Below, piece by piece: positions 17,547 to 25,754 of a DNA stretch of 38,458 nucleotides (the stretch's first letter is position 1; each line of letters begins with the position of its first letter). The notes under the pieces were generated by a model that saw nothing but the letters and a program-made list of their open reading frames with translations, was not told the origin of the DNA and did no database searches. Source of the DNA: Treponema sp. (lineage in GTDB: Bacteria > Spirochaetota > Spirochaetia > Treponematales > Breznakiellaceae); NCBI GenBank assembly GCA_031282065.1, contig JAITEL010000157.1:1-38458 (forward strand), read 5' to 3'. Made by a program: the position numbers and the translations under genes.

Positions 17547-19201
17547 TCAAGTATCCTTAAAGGCCGTGCGGCAATTTCCCGGGAAAACCCACCGATGTGA
17601 GCTGTTTCCAGGTGATCGTAGGCGGCTACGGCAAAATAGTAGAGGGTGCCATTTTTGAGGCCCTCAATGCGTACGGCAGTACGGTTTCCCACATTGATGG
17701 GAGAGGGCCCCAAGCGCGAGCCTTCCCCAAAATAATCCCCCTGGGACGTCCCGTAGTACACCAAATAGCCGGCTAAATCCGCATCATTACTGGGCCTCCA
17801 GGAGAGATCCACCACCCCGTCTCCTGCAATGGCGGTGAGCCTTGAAGGCGGCGGCGGCGGCTCATTAGGCTGGTAGTGTATCCGAATCGTATCCAGGTAG
17901 GGACTGGTTTCCCCATCTCCGCTGGGATAAAACACCGCGGCGAGCTGGACAAATCTCCCGCGGATTCCAGACAGAGGGGTTCCTGGTATCAGGAGCTTCC
18001 AGCCGGCTCCCGGGGAAGCTTCCCCAGGAGCGCTTGGGGTCCAGTCATAGGGGGATTCTGCAGTACGGATAAAAAATTGGAGAGCCGAATCATCGGAAAA
18101 CCGAAATTCCCCGCTCTCGGTATATTCATTCTGCACAAGGCCCCCAAAGTTAGCGGTTCTTCCCCCGGCAACCTCAACCATGAGGACCGTGGTGTTGGTT
18201 TCTCCCAGATCTATGGGCCGGGTTTCCATGCGCCCCCCCTGGATGGGGTATTTATGGAGCACCGGATCCGTGATGAAGCGGCTGTAGAGCTTCAGTTCAT
18301 CCAGCATACCCATGAAGCGCTCCCCAAGGCTGAGGCGCCCCTCTTGGCCTATGCGGGGATAATAGACCTGCCCCCCTTCTTTGCCTCCGGCGGTAACATA
18401 GGTAAGGGCTTCAAGATAGCCATCCACCAGGTATTCCAAGAGTCCGGTATCCGCATCAAAGCGAATGAGATGATGGCTCCAGGTTTTCGGAATCAGGGGC
18501 TTGGAGCCTTCCAGCGTGATGCTTATCCTATCAGCCGGGGCATTCAGGTAAAAGAAATCCAGAAACGTCCAGTGCAGCCGGTTTTTGGCAGCCGTACACT
18601 GGATTCGCTGCAAGCTCGACGCTCCTTGGCCCTGCTGCTTGGAGGCTATCCAGGACAGGAGTTGCTCCCCATTTTCCAGGTTTACCGGAAAGAGCCAAAA
18701 TTGGATAGTGAAATCCCGAAGCACCTGCCCTGGAGCAAGCAAGGCCCCCTGCCGGGGGCTAATGACTAAGGGGGCTTCTGTAGGGGCCTTCTGCAGCCGG
18801 TTTCCTGAAAACAGGGCCGCCCCCATCCCGATCCGGGCAAAGCGCCGGTCTGCGCTGGACAGTCCTTCCCCCGTCTTTACCTGGTAGTGGCCCATACGAT
18901 CGGTAAAAAGCTCAGGAGCCCCTGCATCAAAGGACAGGTCCATATCCAGGGAAGGATCGGTATCGGAACGCAGAGCCGAAGAAAGAATCAATACCGGATA
19001 GGGTCGTATGGAGGCTATTTCCGTGATACCCCTGCGGTTCTCCACCATATTCCAGCTCGCCCCGCCCCCGATGACTAAGGTTTTTTCCCCGGCCCCGTAA
19101 AGCTGCGGAGAAAGCAGCCCCACAGTATAGAGGATCACCGGTATCCAGAAGCCCGGCAGAAGATTTTTTATGTACATAGTTACTTGCATAGTTGGTTTCA
19201 C
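17543..19201 (-). CDS. Exported protein with LamG-like and fibronectin type III domains
   Basis: A 552-residue protein with an N-terminal hydrophobic segment (NLLPGFWIPVILYTVGLLSP, about 13-32) acting as a signal peptide or anchor. A concanavalin/LamG-like domain (about 90-320) shows the typical FTIQFWLFP and MLDELKLYSRFI motifs. A second beta region follows, then a fibronectin type III domain (about 455-545) with VDLSWRPSNDADLAGYLVYY and LKNGTLYYFAVAAYD, preceded by a proline run. Such combinations bind carbohydrate or other surface ligands. Three in-frame ATGs lie close together at the start, and the ribosome site is weak, so the exact start is uncertain by up to 8 residues. It overlaps the TPR gene by 4 bases and is divergent from uvrC. 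Confidence 0.82.
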   Translation of the reverse strand: MKPTMQVTMYIKNLLPGFWIPVILYTVGLLSPQLYGAGEKTLVIGGGASWNMVENRRGITEIASIRPYPVLILSSALRSDTDPSLDMDLSFDAGAPELFTDRMGHYQVKTGEGLSSADRRFARIGMGAALFSGNRLQKAPTEAPLVISPRQGALLAPGQVLRDFTIQFWLFPVNLENGEQLLSWIASKQQGQGASSLQRIQCTAAKNRLHWTFLDFFYLNAPADRISITLEGSKPLIPKTWSHHLIRFDADTGLLEYLVDGYLEALTYVTAGGKEGGQVYYPRIGQEGRLSLGERFMGMLDELKLYSRFITDPVLHKYPIQGGRMETRPIDLGETNTTVLMVEVAGGRTANFGGLVQNEYTESGEFRFSDDSALQFFIRTAESPYDWTPSAPGEASPGAGWKLLIPGTPLSGIRGRFVQLAAVFYPSGDGETSPYLDTIRIHYQPNEPPPPPSRLTAIAGDGVVDLSWRPSNDADLAGYLVYYGTSQGDYFGEGSRLGPSPINVGNRTAVRIEGLKNGTLYYFAVAAYDHLETAHIGGFSREIAARPLRILE

Positions 19202-19249
19202 CGATAGTTACAACGGGTGCGTTGTATTGCTCCCTTTTCCTTTTATAGT

Positions 19250-19267
19250 ATACTCAATATTGAGTAT
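19250..19267. promoter_or_regulatory. 18-bp perfect palindrome in the divergent uvrC intergenic region
   Basis: ATACTCAATATTGAGTAT reads the same on both strands and sits 48 bases above the LamG-protein start and about 97 above uvrC. Its TTGAGT half could act as a -35 toward uvrC, with TCATAT 18 bases on. A dimeric repressor operator is the natural reading; no regulator gene is adjacent and no named box was matched. Confidence 0.6.
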
Positions 19268-19363
19268 CGTGCAGTATGAAAAATCATATATCCTTCAGAA
19301 CAAAGAAGCATGCAGATAGAAACAAACATCAAGGATATCTCTTGTTTATCGGCATAAAGGGCC

Positions 19364-21286
19364 ATGAATTCAGCAGGGTTTAAGGAAGAGTCCGGGCATT
19401 ACGCTGAGCTTAAAGCTCGCTCCTATGAGGCGCCCGGCGAGCCTGGGGTGTACCTTTGGCGGGATGAAGCGGACCGCATCATTTACGTGGGGAAAGCCCG
19501 GGTATTGCGGAACCGGCTCAAGTCCTATTTCTCAGGGACTCAGGATGCTAAGACCGAGGCCCTCCTGCGCCATGCCCGAAGCATCGAAACCATCATCGTG
19601 GCCAGTGAGTACGAGGCCCTGCTCCTGGAAAACACCCTCATCAAAGAGCATGCCCCTAAATACAACATCAACCTCAAGGACGGCAAGACCTATCCGGTCA
19701 TCCGTATTACTGCCGAGCCCTTTCCCCGGATCTTCAAGACCCGGCATATTATTGCAGATACCTCCCGGTACTTCGGCCCCTTTCCCCAGGTACATGCAGT
19801 GGATACCCTCCTGGCCTGTATCGACAAGCTGTTTCCCTTGCGCAAGTGCCGGGTCTTTCGGAAACGGGAAAGCCCCTGTATGTATTACCATATTAACCGC
19901 TGCCAGGGTCCGTGCTGCGGCAAGATAAGCGAAGAAGCCTACCGGGTCCATGTAGAACGGGTCCAGCAGGTGCTTGCCGATACAGGGTCCACCGAATCCC
20001 TCATCATGGAGCTGAGTGTGCAGATGCATGCAGAGGCTGCGGCATTGCGCTTTGAACGGGCGGTCCAGTTTCGGGACGCGATTAAGGCCCTGGAGGAGCT
20101 AAGCGGCCAGTGTACTGCGGTGGCAGACCTGGATCCTGCAGCCCGGGATTACATTGCCTGGGCCAGCGAGGGCATCTTAAGCACCTTTACGGTCTTTTCC
20201 CTGCGCGGGGGTAAGATGATAGGCCGGGAACTGTTCCGTACCCGTTCTGCGGCAGGTGAAGCAGAATCCCTGGAAACCTTTGCCTCCTCCTACTATACTC
20301 CGAACCGGCCCCCGCCGCCGCATATCTACCTCGGCCCCTGGATCCAGACGCCCCAGGCTGAAGGCGAGGCTGACCCAGGGTTCCAAAGTCTCTGCCGCTG
20401 GTTTACGGAGCAATTCGGGTATACCCCGGTCATTAGATCCCTGGCCGAGCAGACTTCCCCCCAGGGGCCTGCATCGGATCGCCGCCATTGGGCGGTACTG
20501 GCTATGGCCCGGCACAATGCCCAGGAAGACCTTCGGCTCAGGCTTAAAGAGCGGGGAGCCGGTCCTGCGCTGGACGAACTGGTTCAGGCCCTGGGTCTCA
20601 GCAGGAGGCCGGAACGGATCGAAGGCTTTGATATTGCCCAGCTCCATGGCAAACACCCGGTAGCTTCGCTTATTTCTTTTAGAGAGGGGAGGCCTGACCG
20701 GAAGAACTACCGGTACTTTAAGCTGCGCACGGTGGTGGGAGTGGTGGATGACTTTGCGGCCATGCGGGAAGCGGTGCACCGCCGCTACAGCCGGCTCCTG
20801 AGGGAAGGAAAGGAACTGCCGGATTTGATCCTTATTGACGGGGGTATTGGTCAGGTGAATGCGGCCCAAGGAGTGCTTGATGCCTTAGGGCTAGACTGCG
20901 ATGTGGTGGGTCTTGCTAAACGGGATGAGGAACTGTGGCTCCCCCATAGGTCCGCGCCTATCCGGCTTTCCAAACGCTCGGAGGCCCTCAAGGTGCTGCA
21001 ATGCCTGCGGGATGAAACCCACCGTTTTGCCACCTCCTTTAACCAGCGGCTGCGTTCAGAAGACCTGTTCTTCCCGATCCTCGAATCGATAACCGGGATA
21101 GGGCCCAAACGGGCACGGCTTATCATGAAAACCTACGGTCATATAGAGGCCATAGCCGGAGCGGATCCCTCCGGTATGGCTACAGCCTGCAAGATCAGTA
21201 AAGCCTTAGCCCAGACGGTCAAGACCGTGGCGGGTATAGCCCTGGAAGACCAACAGCGCGCCCAAAAACGCCTGGCCCCGCCCTAG
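19364..21286 (+). CDS. uvrC: Excinuclease ABC subunit C
   Basis: The nucleotide-excision-repair nuclease that makes both incisions with UvrAB. The GIY-YIG domain is at about residues 24-100 (GVYLWRDEADRIIYVGKARV, with the arginine and the catalytic Glu in ALLLENTLIKEHAP), a Cys-rich stretch CMYYHINRCQGPCCGK at about 166-181, the UVR coiled segment at about 205-240, the RNase H-like C-terminal nuclease (IEGFDIAQLHGKHPVAS and LILIDGGIGQVNAA) at about 415-560, and tandem helix-hairpin-helix motifs at the end (ITGIGPKRARLIMKTYG). Length 640 is normal. No strong Shine-Dalgarno is visible before the ATG. Confidence 0.97.
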   Translation: MNSAGFKEESGHYAELKARSYEAPGEPGVYLWRDEADRIIYVGKARVLRNRLKSYFSGTQDAKTEALLRHARSIETIIVASEYEALLLENTLIKEHAPKYNINLKDGKTYPVIRITAEPFPRIFKTRHIIADTSRYFGPFPQVHAVDTLLACIDKLFPLRKCRVFRKRESPCMYYHINRCQGPCCGKISEEAYRVHVERVQQVLADTGSTESLIMELSVQMHAEAAALRFERAVQFRDAIKALEELSGQCTAVADLDPAARDYIAWASEGILSTFTVFSLRGGKMIGRELFRTRSAAGEAESLETFASSYYTPNRPPPPHIYLGPWIQTPQAEGEADPGFQSLCRWFTEQFGYTPVIRSLAEQTSPQGPASDRRHWAVLAMARHNAQEDLRLRLKERGAGPALDELVQALGLSRRPERIEGFDIAQLHGKHPVASLISFREGRPDRKNYRYFKLRTVVGVVDDFAAMREAVHRRYSRLLREGKELPDLILIDGGIGQVNAAQGVLDALGLDCDVVGLAKRDEELWLPHRSAPIRLSKRSEALKVLQCLRDETHRFATSFNQRLRSEDLFFPILESITGIGPKRARLIMKTYGHIEAIAGADPSGMATACKISKALAQTVKTVAGIALEDQQRAQKRLAPP

Positions 21287-21359
21287 GAGCCTTTACGTCC
21301 ACACCCTCAAATCCGGTGCCGCACCCGTTAATCACCGGCACGGCATGGTTTCCTCAATA

Positions 21360-21500
21360 TCATTTCTCCAAGCAGCCATCGTCCTTCTCTAAGCACCGGC
21401 AGGCCCTCTTCAAGGGGCAACGGTTCCGCTTAAAGGGTATGGTGTGGTGCTTATCATAGGCTAGGTATACGGAACAGGAGGAATGGCAATACTCCGCCAT
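21360..21500 (-). CDS. 46-residue Cys-rich small ORF after the radical SAM gene
   Basis: A short frame starting 9 bases after the radical SAM stop codon. It encodes 46 residues with six cysteines (positions 5, 9, 28, 33, 35, 42) in the arrangement C-x3-C ... C-x4-C-x-C-x6-C, for example CHSSC near the start and CPLKRACRC in the second half, with several Lys, Arg and His. There is no separate ribosome site, so it would depend on coupling to the upstream gene. The cysteine spacing suggests metal binding. Whether it is a metal-binding partner, a substrate peptide of the radical SAM enzyme, or chance cannot be decided here. Nothing was recognised as a family. Confidence 0.45.
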   Translation of the reverse strand: MAEYCHSSCSVYLAYDKHHTIPFKRNRCPLKRACRCLEKDDGCLEK

Positions 21501-21509
21501 GAGGCCGCT

Positions 21510-22382
21510 TCAGGGAAATACCTGGATGGGGAGGTTTTTCTTGTGCAAGGGCACCGAAGAGCGTGCCAGGGCTGCTTTGAGGGATGCGGCCCGTTCCTCC
21601 AGGTAAGCCGGGGCTAAGGCAGCAGTCAGCGGATCCGTAGGGGCAGGCCGGGCCTTGCCGTACAGCTGGAGGGCCGCTATTCCCGGCGGCGGCTCCCCGG
21701 TCTTGCCTGCCCCTTGAATCCCGGCCAAGTCCACCACCAGCCTTTCCCAGGCTGCCGCCTCTTGTGGCGGCGGCCCCTTGCCCTGTATGGAGCAGAGCAT
21801 GGTTTGGAGGGTTACCGGAGCACAGGCCAGGAAGTCCTTGATGGTCCTGATAAGCCCTTCAAAGGGCACAGGAGATCGGGCCATGAGCCTATACCAGGCT
21901 TCTGTCCCTGCATCCAGCTTGAGCCATATATGGAGAGCCAGAGGACCGGTGGCAGCCCGGCATAAGCGCCGGAAGGTTCGCCCGTTGCGAAGGCCCGTGC
22001 CATTGGTGATAAGCACCAAGGCCGCATCAGGTACCCGCTCATCCCGGATCCGGGCAGCCGCAGCTAAGGCTTCAAAGAACAGGGGGGAAAGGCTCGGCTC
22101 CCCATTACCGGAGAAACAAATATCCTTAACCGCTATGCCTTGCTCCCCTATCCTGGACAGTTCAGAGAGAAGCTGCCTCTCCATAAGGGGCAGCGAAAAG
22201 GGCCTGTCCCCTTTGAAAGGAAATACCTCGCAGTAGGGACAATCAAAAGAACAGCGTTTGCGATCCGGAAAGAGGTTTATCCCCAGGGAAAGCCCCTGGG
22301 AGCGCCGGGAATACACCGGGTATACCAAACCCCCCTCCTCCCGTTGTCTATGGTTTGCTATAGGCCCTATGTGCATCTGCAT
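21510..22382 (-). CDS. Radical SAM protein (COG0731-like)
   Basis: A 290-residue radical SAM enzyme. The [4Fe-4S] motif CSFDCPYC (C-x3-C-x2-C) is at about residues 44-51, preceded by the SRRSQGLSLGINLFP segment typical of the COG0731 group of Fe-S oxidoreductases. The SAM-binding GNGEPSLSP (GGE-like motif) follows at about 97-105 and LVLITNGTG at about 128-136. Start at 22382 is supported by GGGGGA 10 bases upstream, but that site lies inside a 9-bp hairpin (22393-22417). Substrate unknown; the tRNA-wyosine enzyme TYW1 shares the core but its other domains are absent. A 46-residue Cys-rich ORF follows 9 bases after the stop. Confidence 0.85.
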   Translation of the reverse strand: MQMHIGPIANHRQREEGGLVYPVYSRRSQGLSLGINLFPDRKRCSFDCPYCEVFPFKGDRPFSLPLMERQLLSELSRIGEQGIAVKDICFSGNGEPSLSPLFFEALAAAARIRDERVPDAALVLITNGTGLRNGRTFRRLCRAATGPLALHIWLKLDAGTEAWYRLMARSPVPFEGLIRTIKDFLACAPVTLQTMLCSIQGKGPPPQEAAAWERLVVDLAGIQGAGKTGEPPPGIAALQLYGKARPAPTDPLTAALAPAYLEERAASLKAALARSSVPLHKKNLPIQVFP

Positions 22383-22392
22383 CTTTTCATGC

Positions 22393-22417
22393 TCCCCCTA
22401 GGCTTACTCTAGGGGGA
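22393..22417 (-). promoter_or_regulatory. Hairpin sequestering the radical SAM Shine-Dalgarno
   Basis: A perfect 9-bp stem TCCCCCTAG/CTAGGGGGA with a 7-base loop. The 3' arm contains GGGGGA, the only plausible ribosome site for the gene starting at 22382. There is no T run after it, so it is not a typical terminator. It could block translation until melted by temperature, a protein, or a ribosome translating an upstream frame that ends in the loop at 22404. Confidence 0.6.
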
Positions 22418-22593
22418 TTTTACTGAACGTACAAGCCCAGCAGTCGTTGCCTCCGGCGTCCTCTAATACCACCGCATCCCTTTGGGCAATGGGGCTGGCC
22501 AGAGGACCATATATAAAAGAGCAATCCCGGAACATAAAAAAGCAAATTTGGAACAGTAAAACAAATAAACAATATGCAACGTGAGGTATTGTT

Positions 22594-22773
22594 ATGGAAC
22601 CAAAGCTTTTAAAAAGAGAAGCCATTAGGCTTGCGGGGTTTGCCCTTAAAACAAGGTCAAAAGGCGGGGAAAACAAAAGGGAAATTCCACAATTCTGGCA
22701 AGAATATCTAAGCGACGGAAGGGTAGAAAAATTGCATGGCGAATCTTTTCTTAAAAGCCCATACCGGTTGTAA
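22594..22773 (+). pseudogene. Truncated GyrI-like/AraC effector-binding domain
   Basis: A 59-residue frame with GTGAGG ahead of its ATG. MEPKLLKREAIRLAGFALKT and then ENKREIPQFWQEYLSDGRVE match the N-terminal third of the GyrI-like small-molecule-binding (AraC effector-binding) domain, normally about 155 residues. The match ends at GESFLKSPY and the frame stops three residues later. The cut coincides with the point where the PnuC-like remnant on the other strand loses homology, so both were trimmed by one event. Unlikely to be functional. Confidence 0.65.
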
Positions 22774-23165
22774 AGAAGCAGCTTATCTTGCAGGTACATT
22801 AACAAGGCCATACGGATCAGTATCTGCGCAAATAAAAGCCATCCAGAAGGATTTTTTTAGCCGGTAGATAGGTCCCTAACAGGAATCCAAAGGTAACGCC
22901 GATTTCCAGAATCTGAGAGAGGGTAGAAGCTGTTCCAAAACCTCAATGTATATTATGGGTTTAGGTGAATACATTCTGTTCAGAACTGGGTACTTGGAGT
23001 TCGGAACTCCGGCGCGGGTTTTGGAACAGGCTCGGTAGTAATACCTTTAAAATAATACATGCTATAGGCTATACCGAACACAAGCATCAGGTAAGTTAGC
23101 CCTGTAACAGACCAGTCAAGCCCTTTCCAGGCTATGACTAAGCCCAGTACGCCCCCTGCTTCAAT
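22760..23165 (-). pseudogene. PnuC-like small membrane protein gene, broken by MITE and frameshift
   Basis: Read on the minus strand, GLVIAWKGLDWSVTGLTYLM and VFGIAYSMYYFKGIT lead into a MITE. If the MITE and one copy of its 5-bp target duplication are removed, the frame continues without a break as TLSQILEIGVTFGFLLGTYL. A run of seven A (plus-strand T at 22852-22858) then shifts the frame; one extra A would restore KKNPSGWLLFAQILIRMALL and MYLQDKLLLY. Homology ends at about 22765. The WLLF...LLMYLQDKLLL pattern resembles nicotinamide mononucleotide (PnuC-type) transporters. No start codon is present and the 5' part overlaps the 3' end of the rsm22-like gene, so the N-terminus is also missing. 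Confidence 0.6.
22927..23033. mobile_element. 107-bp MITE with 5-bp target duplication
   Basis: A non-coding element with near-perfect terminal inverted repeats: AAGCTGTTCCAAAACC at the left and the complement of GAGCCTGTTCCAAAACC at the right (one insertion and one mismatch at the outer end). It is flanked by GGTAG at 22922-22926 and 23034-23038. An internal hairpin GGAGTTCGGAACTCC is present. Excision in silico restores the PnuC-like frame, which confirms the ends. The parent transposase is not in the window. Confidence 0.85.
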
Positions 23166-24376
23166 AGCGAAAGCATGTCCATCATCAAAGCCCCGGTTTT
23201 AGGATCCCGCTTTTCCGGGGAGCCGGGCTTAAGCAGTACCAGTTCCCCGGATGTACCGCTTTTCCTTAGGTCCCCCTCAATCACCAGAACCAGCCCCCGC
23301 TCAGAACAGCCGTAGCGCCCATACCGGTTGGAAGGGTAAGACAGCGGAAACCTATCTGAGAGAATCCGTACCGCCAGGGTGTTCTCTTCCCCCTGGAGCG
23401 TTTCCTGTGCTGCTCCTCTCGGCCCGGTAAGGAGAAAACTCAGGGGGGCCCGTTCCTTAGGAAGCCCTGCAGCAGCAGAAAGGTTATGTAAGGCTACAGG
23501 CGCATCTTCCGTATCCAAGGAAAAATGGCACCACTTGGCCTTTCCCCCCGGACAAGGACAGGCCCCCTGATGAGGACAGGGCGCATAAGGCACCTTTCCT
23601 TGTTTAAGCAGCGCGCTCCGCAGCGCCGCAAGCCATTCCCCAGACCAGGGAACCCCTGGTTCCAGCACCAAGATAGAACCATCTGGGGCAACCAGGGAGG
23701 AAAGAAGCCGGCTGGTTTTATCCGCTGCCTCTTGCAAAGCCCTGGTATCCGCTTGGGGGATTTTCTCAAAACGTTCATTGAATACCTGGAGAGCGGAAAC
23801 CAAGCGGACCTTAGGGCCGTATATCCGCGCTCCCAGGGGTGCATGGATGGGCTTGATTATCCAGGGAGAGGCGCCTGCCAAGGCCTGAAAGAGCCGCTTT
23901 CCCGCATTCAGGGCAGCGGCGCTTCGATCCAAACATCGAAATTCCAGGGGAAGCTGCCGTATATCAGGCCGGGCTATCCAAAGGGCCAAGACCAGGGTCA
24001 AGGGACCAGCGCCTAGGTCGAGAACAGCATCCCCTGCAGCAAAATCCAGGGCTAGCCCCGGGAGGAGCCGGCAGAGGCGATAGCTGTTCCACGGGAGAAA
24101 ATACCGAAGATAGGCTGAAAGCAGGCCCTTCCTGGTTAAATAGGAATCACTGCGCTCGCCTCGACTGCTGGTGAGCAGCCGGGAAAGCTCCGCAGTTTCC
24201 CGATAAAGAGTAACCCGAAAACGCCGGGGCAGGGGAAACACCTGGTCTATCAAGCGGGGGAGGTCCTCCAGGGTACGACGAACTTCAGCAGTCAAGGGTG
24301 GGAAAAGGTACATCCTGGTGTTTGAGGGTATGAGCTGCTCCCCCTGAACTTGTACCAAAGGTTTATCCCTTTGCAT
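23138..24376 (-). CDS. Rsm22-like rRNA methyltransferase family protein
   Basis: A 412-residue SAM-dependent methyltransferase. The SAM motif VLDLGAGPLTLVLALW is at about residues 120-135, and the Cys cluster CPHQGACPCPGGKAKWCHFS at about 270-290 is the mark of the Rsm22 (mitochondrial small-subunit rRNA methyltransferase-like) family. A longer frame opens at 24511 but lies almost wholly inside der; I chose the ATG at 24376, which overlaps the der end by 14 bases. No good ribosome site is seen, consistent with coupling to der. A role in small-subunit rRNA modification is by family only. Confidence 0.8.
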   Translation of the reverse strand: MQRDKPLVQVQGEQLIPSNTRMYLFPPLTAEVRRTLEDLPRLIDQVFPLPRRFRVTLYRETAELSRLLTSSRGERSDSYLTRKGLLSAYLRYFLPWNSYRLCRLLPGLALDFAAGDAVLDLGAGPLTLVLALWIARPDIRQLPLEFRCLDRSAAALNAGKRLFQALAGASPWIIKPIHAPLGARIYGPKVRLVSALQVFNERFEKIPQADTRALQEAADKTSRLLSSLVAPDGSILVLEPGVPWSGEWLAALRSALLKQGKVPYAPCPHQGACPCPGGKAKWCHFSLDTEDAPVALHNLSAAAGLPKERAPLSFLLTGPRGAAQETLQGEENTLAVRILSDRFPLSYPSNRYGRYGCSERGLVLVIEGDLRKSGTSGELVLLKPGSPEKRDPKTGALMMDMLSLLKQGAYWA

Positions 24377-25754
24377 TCCGGGGGGCCCTAGAATCACGCA
24401 GCTCAATGGTGATGGGTATCTGGGAGAAGCCCAGATTCTGGCGTATCTTATTACGCAGATAAGACACATACGCCGCACTGACCGCCTGGGGGCGGGATAC
24501 AAAAAAGACAAACTTCACCGGCTTATGCGAAACTTGCAGGGCGTACTTTACTTTGAACCGGGTCTGGGGGCCTATGGGCGGGGGATACTCCTCAAGCCAT
24601 TGCTCCAGGGCCCGGTTGAGCTGGCTGGTATCAATCTGCCGTATGAGCTGCCCGTACAGTCTCAATGCAGTATGCAACAGCTTGTCTATCCCAGTTCCAT
24701 CTTTGGCGCTTACCGGAATAATCGGCGCATACTCCATCTTGGCAAACAAGAAGCGTATCCTATCCTGGACCGCCTGTACCTGGTTCTTCACCTGGGGCAG
24801 GGTATCCCATTTGTTGAGGACCATGATGATACCCCGTCCCTGCTCATGGGCCAAAGCCGCTATCTTTTTGTCCTGATCCGAAAGCCCTTCCTTTGCATCT
24901 ATCACCAGAAAAACCAGATCCGCCTGGGCTATGGCCTTGATGGCCCGGTTCACCGAATAGTACTCAATATTTTCTGTAACCCGAGTTCTCCGCCGTATCC
25001 CCGCGGTATCCAGAATTTTGAAGGCCCGGTCTTTATACCAGAAGCCTCCTTCCACCACATCCCTAGTGGTCCCCGGTATATCGCTGACTATCGAAGCCTG
25101 AGAAGAGGTGAGCCGATTGGACAGGGTGGACTTCCCGGTATTGGGCTTTCCCAGGAGGGCAATACTGATGGTTTCCTGCATCTGCTTAAGATAGGGTTCC
25201 GGCTCACGGACCTGGGAAAAATCAAGCCCCCTTAGGATCGCCGCTTCCAGCTCCGTCACATGATCCCCATGTTCTGCGGATATCATAAAAAGCCGCTCAA
25301 AGCCATAGGACAGGCAATTCCAGGCATCTTGCTCCCGGCGGCCTCCCTCGGTCTTATTGACCGCCACCAGCAGCCGGTCCTGAAAAGGCCGCAGGAATTG
25401 GATAAATTCTTCATCCTCATGGGTGATTTCCCCGGCTTCTACTATGAGGATGATCCTATCCGCCTGTTTCAACGTCTCCAGGGTTCGCGCTTGCACGAGT
25501 CCATCAAGGCTTCTCATGGCATCATCCGCTGCTTTTTCCAGCTTAAATCCCCCGGTATCAATGAGCCTTATAGGTTTCCCCTGGATAAACGTATCCATTC
25601 CCACCGGGTCACGAGTAACCCCTGGGGTGGGATCGGTGATGACCCTTCGGGTATGGACCAGACGGTTGAACAGGGTAGACTTGCCCACATTGGGCCGCCC
25701 CACCAGCACGACTACCGGGAGATTTTGGTAGTGCTTATCGGGATCGAATTTCAT
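24363..25754 (-). CDS. der: GTPase Der (EngA)
   Basis: Essential ribosome-assembly GTPase acting on the 50S subunit. Two G domains stand in tandem: the first with GRPNVGKSTLFNRL at about residues 18-31 and DTGGF, the second with GKPNTGKSTLSNRL at about 205-218, SDIPGTTRDVVEGGFW and DTAGIRRR, plus NKWD and SAKDG. A KH-like C-terminal domain (KFVFFVSRPQAVSAAYVSYL) completes the family layout. At 463 residues the length is normal. The start overlaps the ptsI end by 20 bases, so it is expressed from the same transcript. Confidence 0.97.
   Translation of the reverse strand: MKFDPDKHYQNLPVVVLVGRPNVGKSTLFNRLVHTRRVITDPTPGVTRDPVGMDTFIQGKPIRLIDTGGFKLEKAADDAMRSLDGLVQARTLETLKQADRIILIVEAGEITHEDEEFIQFLRPFQDRLLVAVNKTEGGRREQDAWNCLSYGFERLFMISAEHGDHVTELEAAILRGLDFSQVREPEPYLKQMQETISIALLGKPNTGKSTLSNRLTSSQASIVSDIPGTTRDVVEGGFWYKDRAFKILDTAGIRRRTRVTENIEYYSVNRAIKAIAQADLVFLVIDAKEGLSDQDKKIAALAHEQGRGIIMVLNKWDTLPQVKNQVQAVQDRIRFLFAKMEYAPIIPVSAKDGTGIDKLLHTALRLYGQLIRQIDTSQLNRALEQWLEEYPPPIGPQTRFKVKYALQVSHKPVKFVFFVSRPQAVSAAYVSYLRNKIRQNLGFSQIPITIELRDSRAPRNAKG

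Noticed and set aside
22404-22811. 135-codon minus-strand frame as a real protein
   Set aside because: Its start is the tail of the PnuC-like remnant (MALLMYLQDKLLLY) and its middle is antisense to the GyrI-like fragment; only its last 43 codons might be a short upstream peptide, without a ribosome site.
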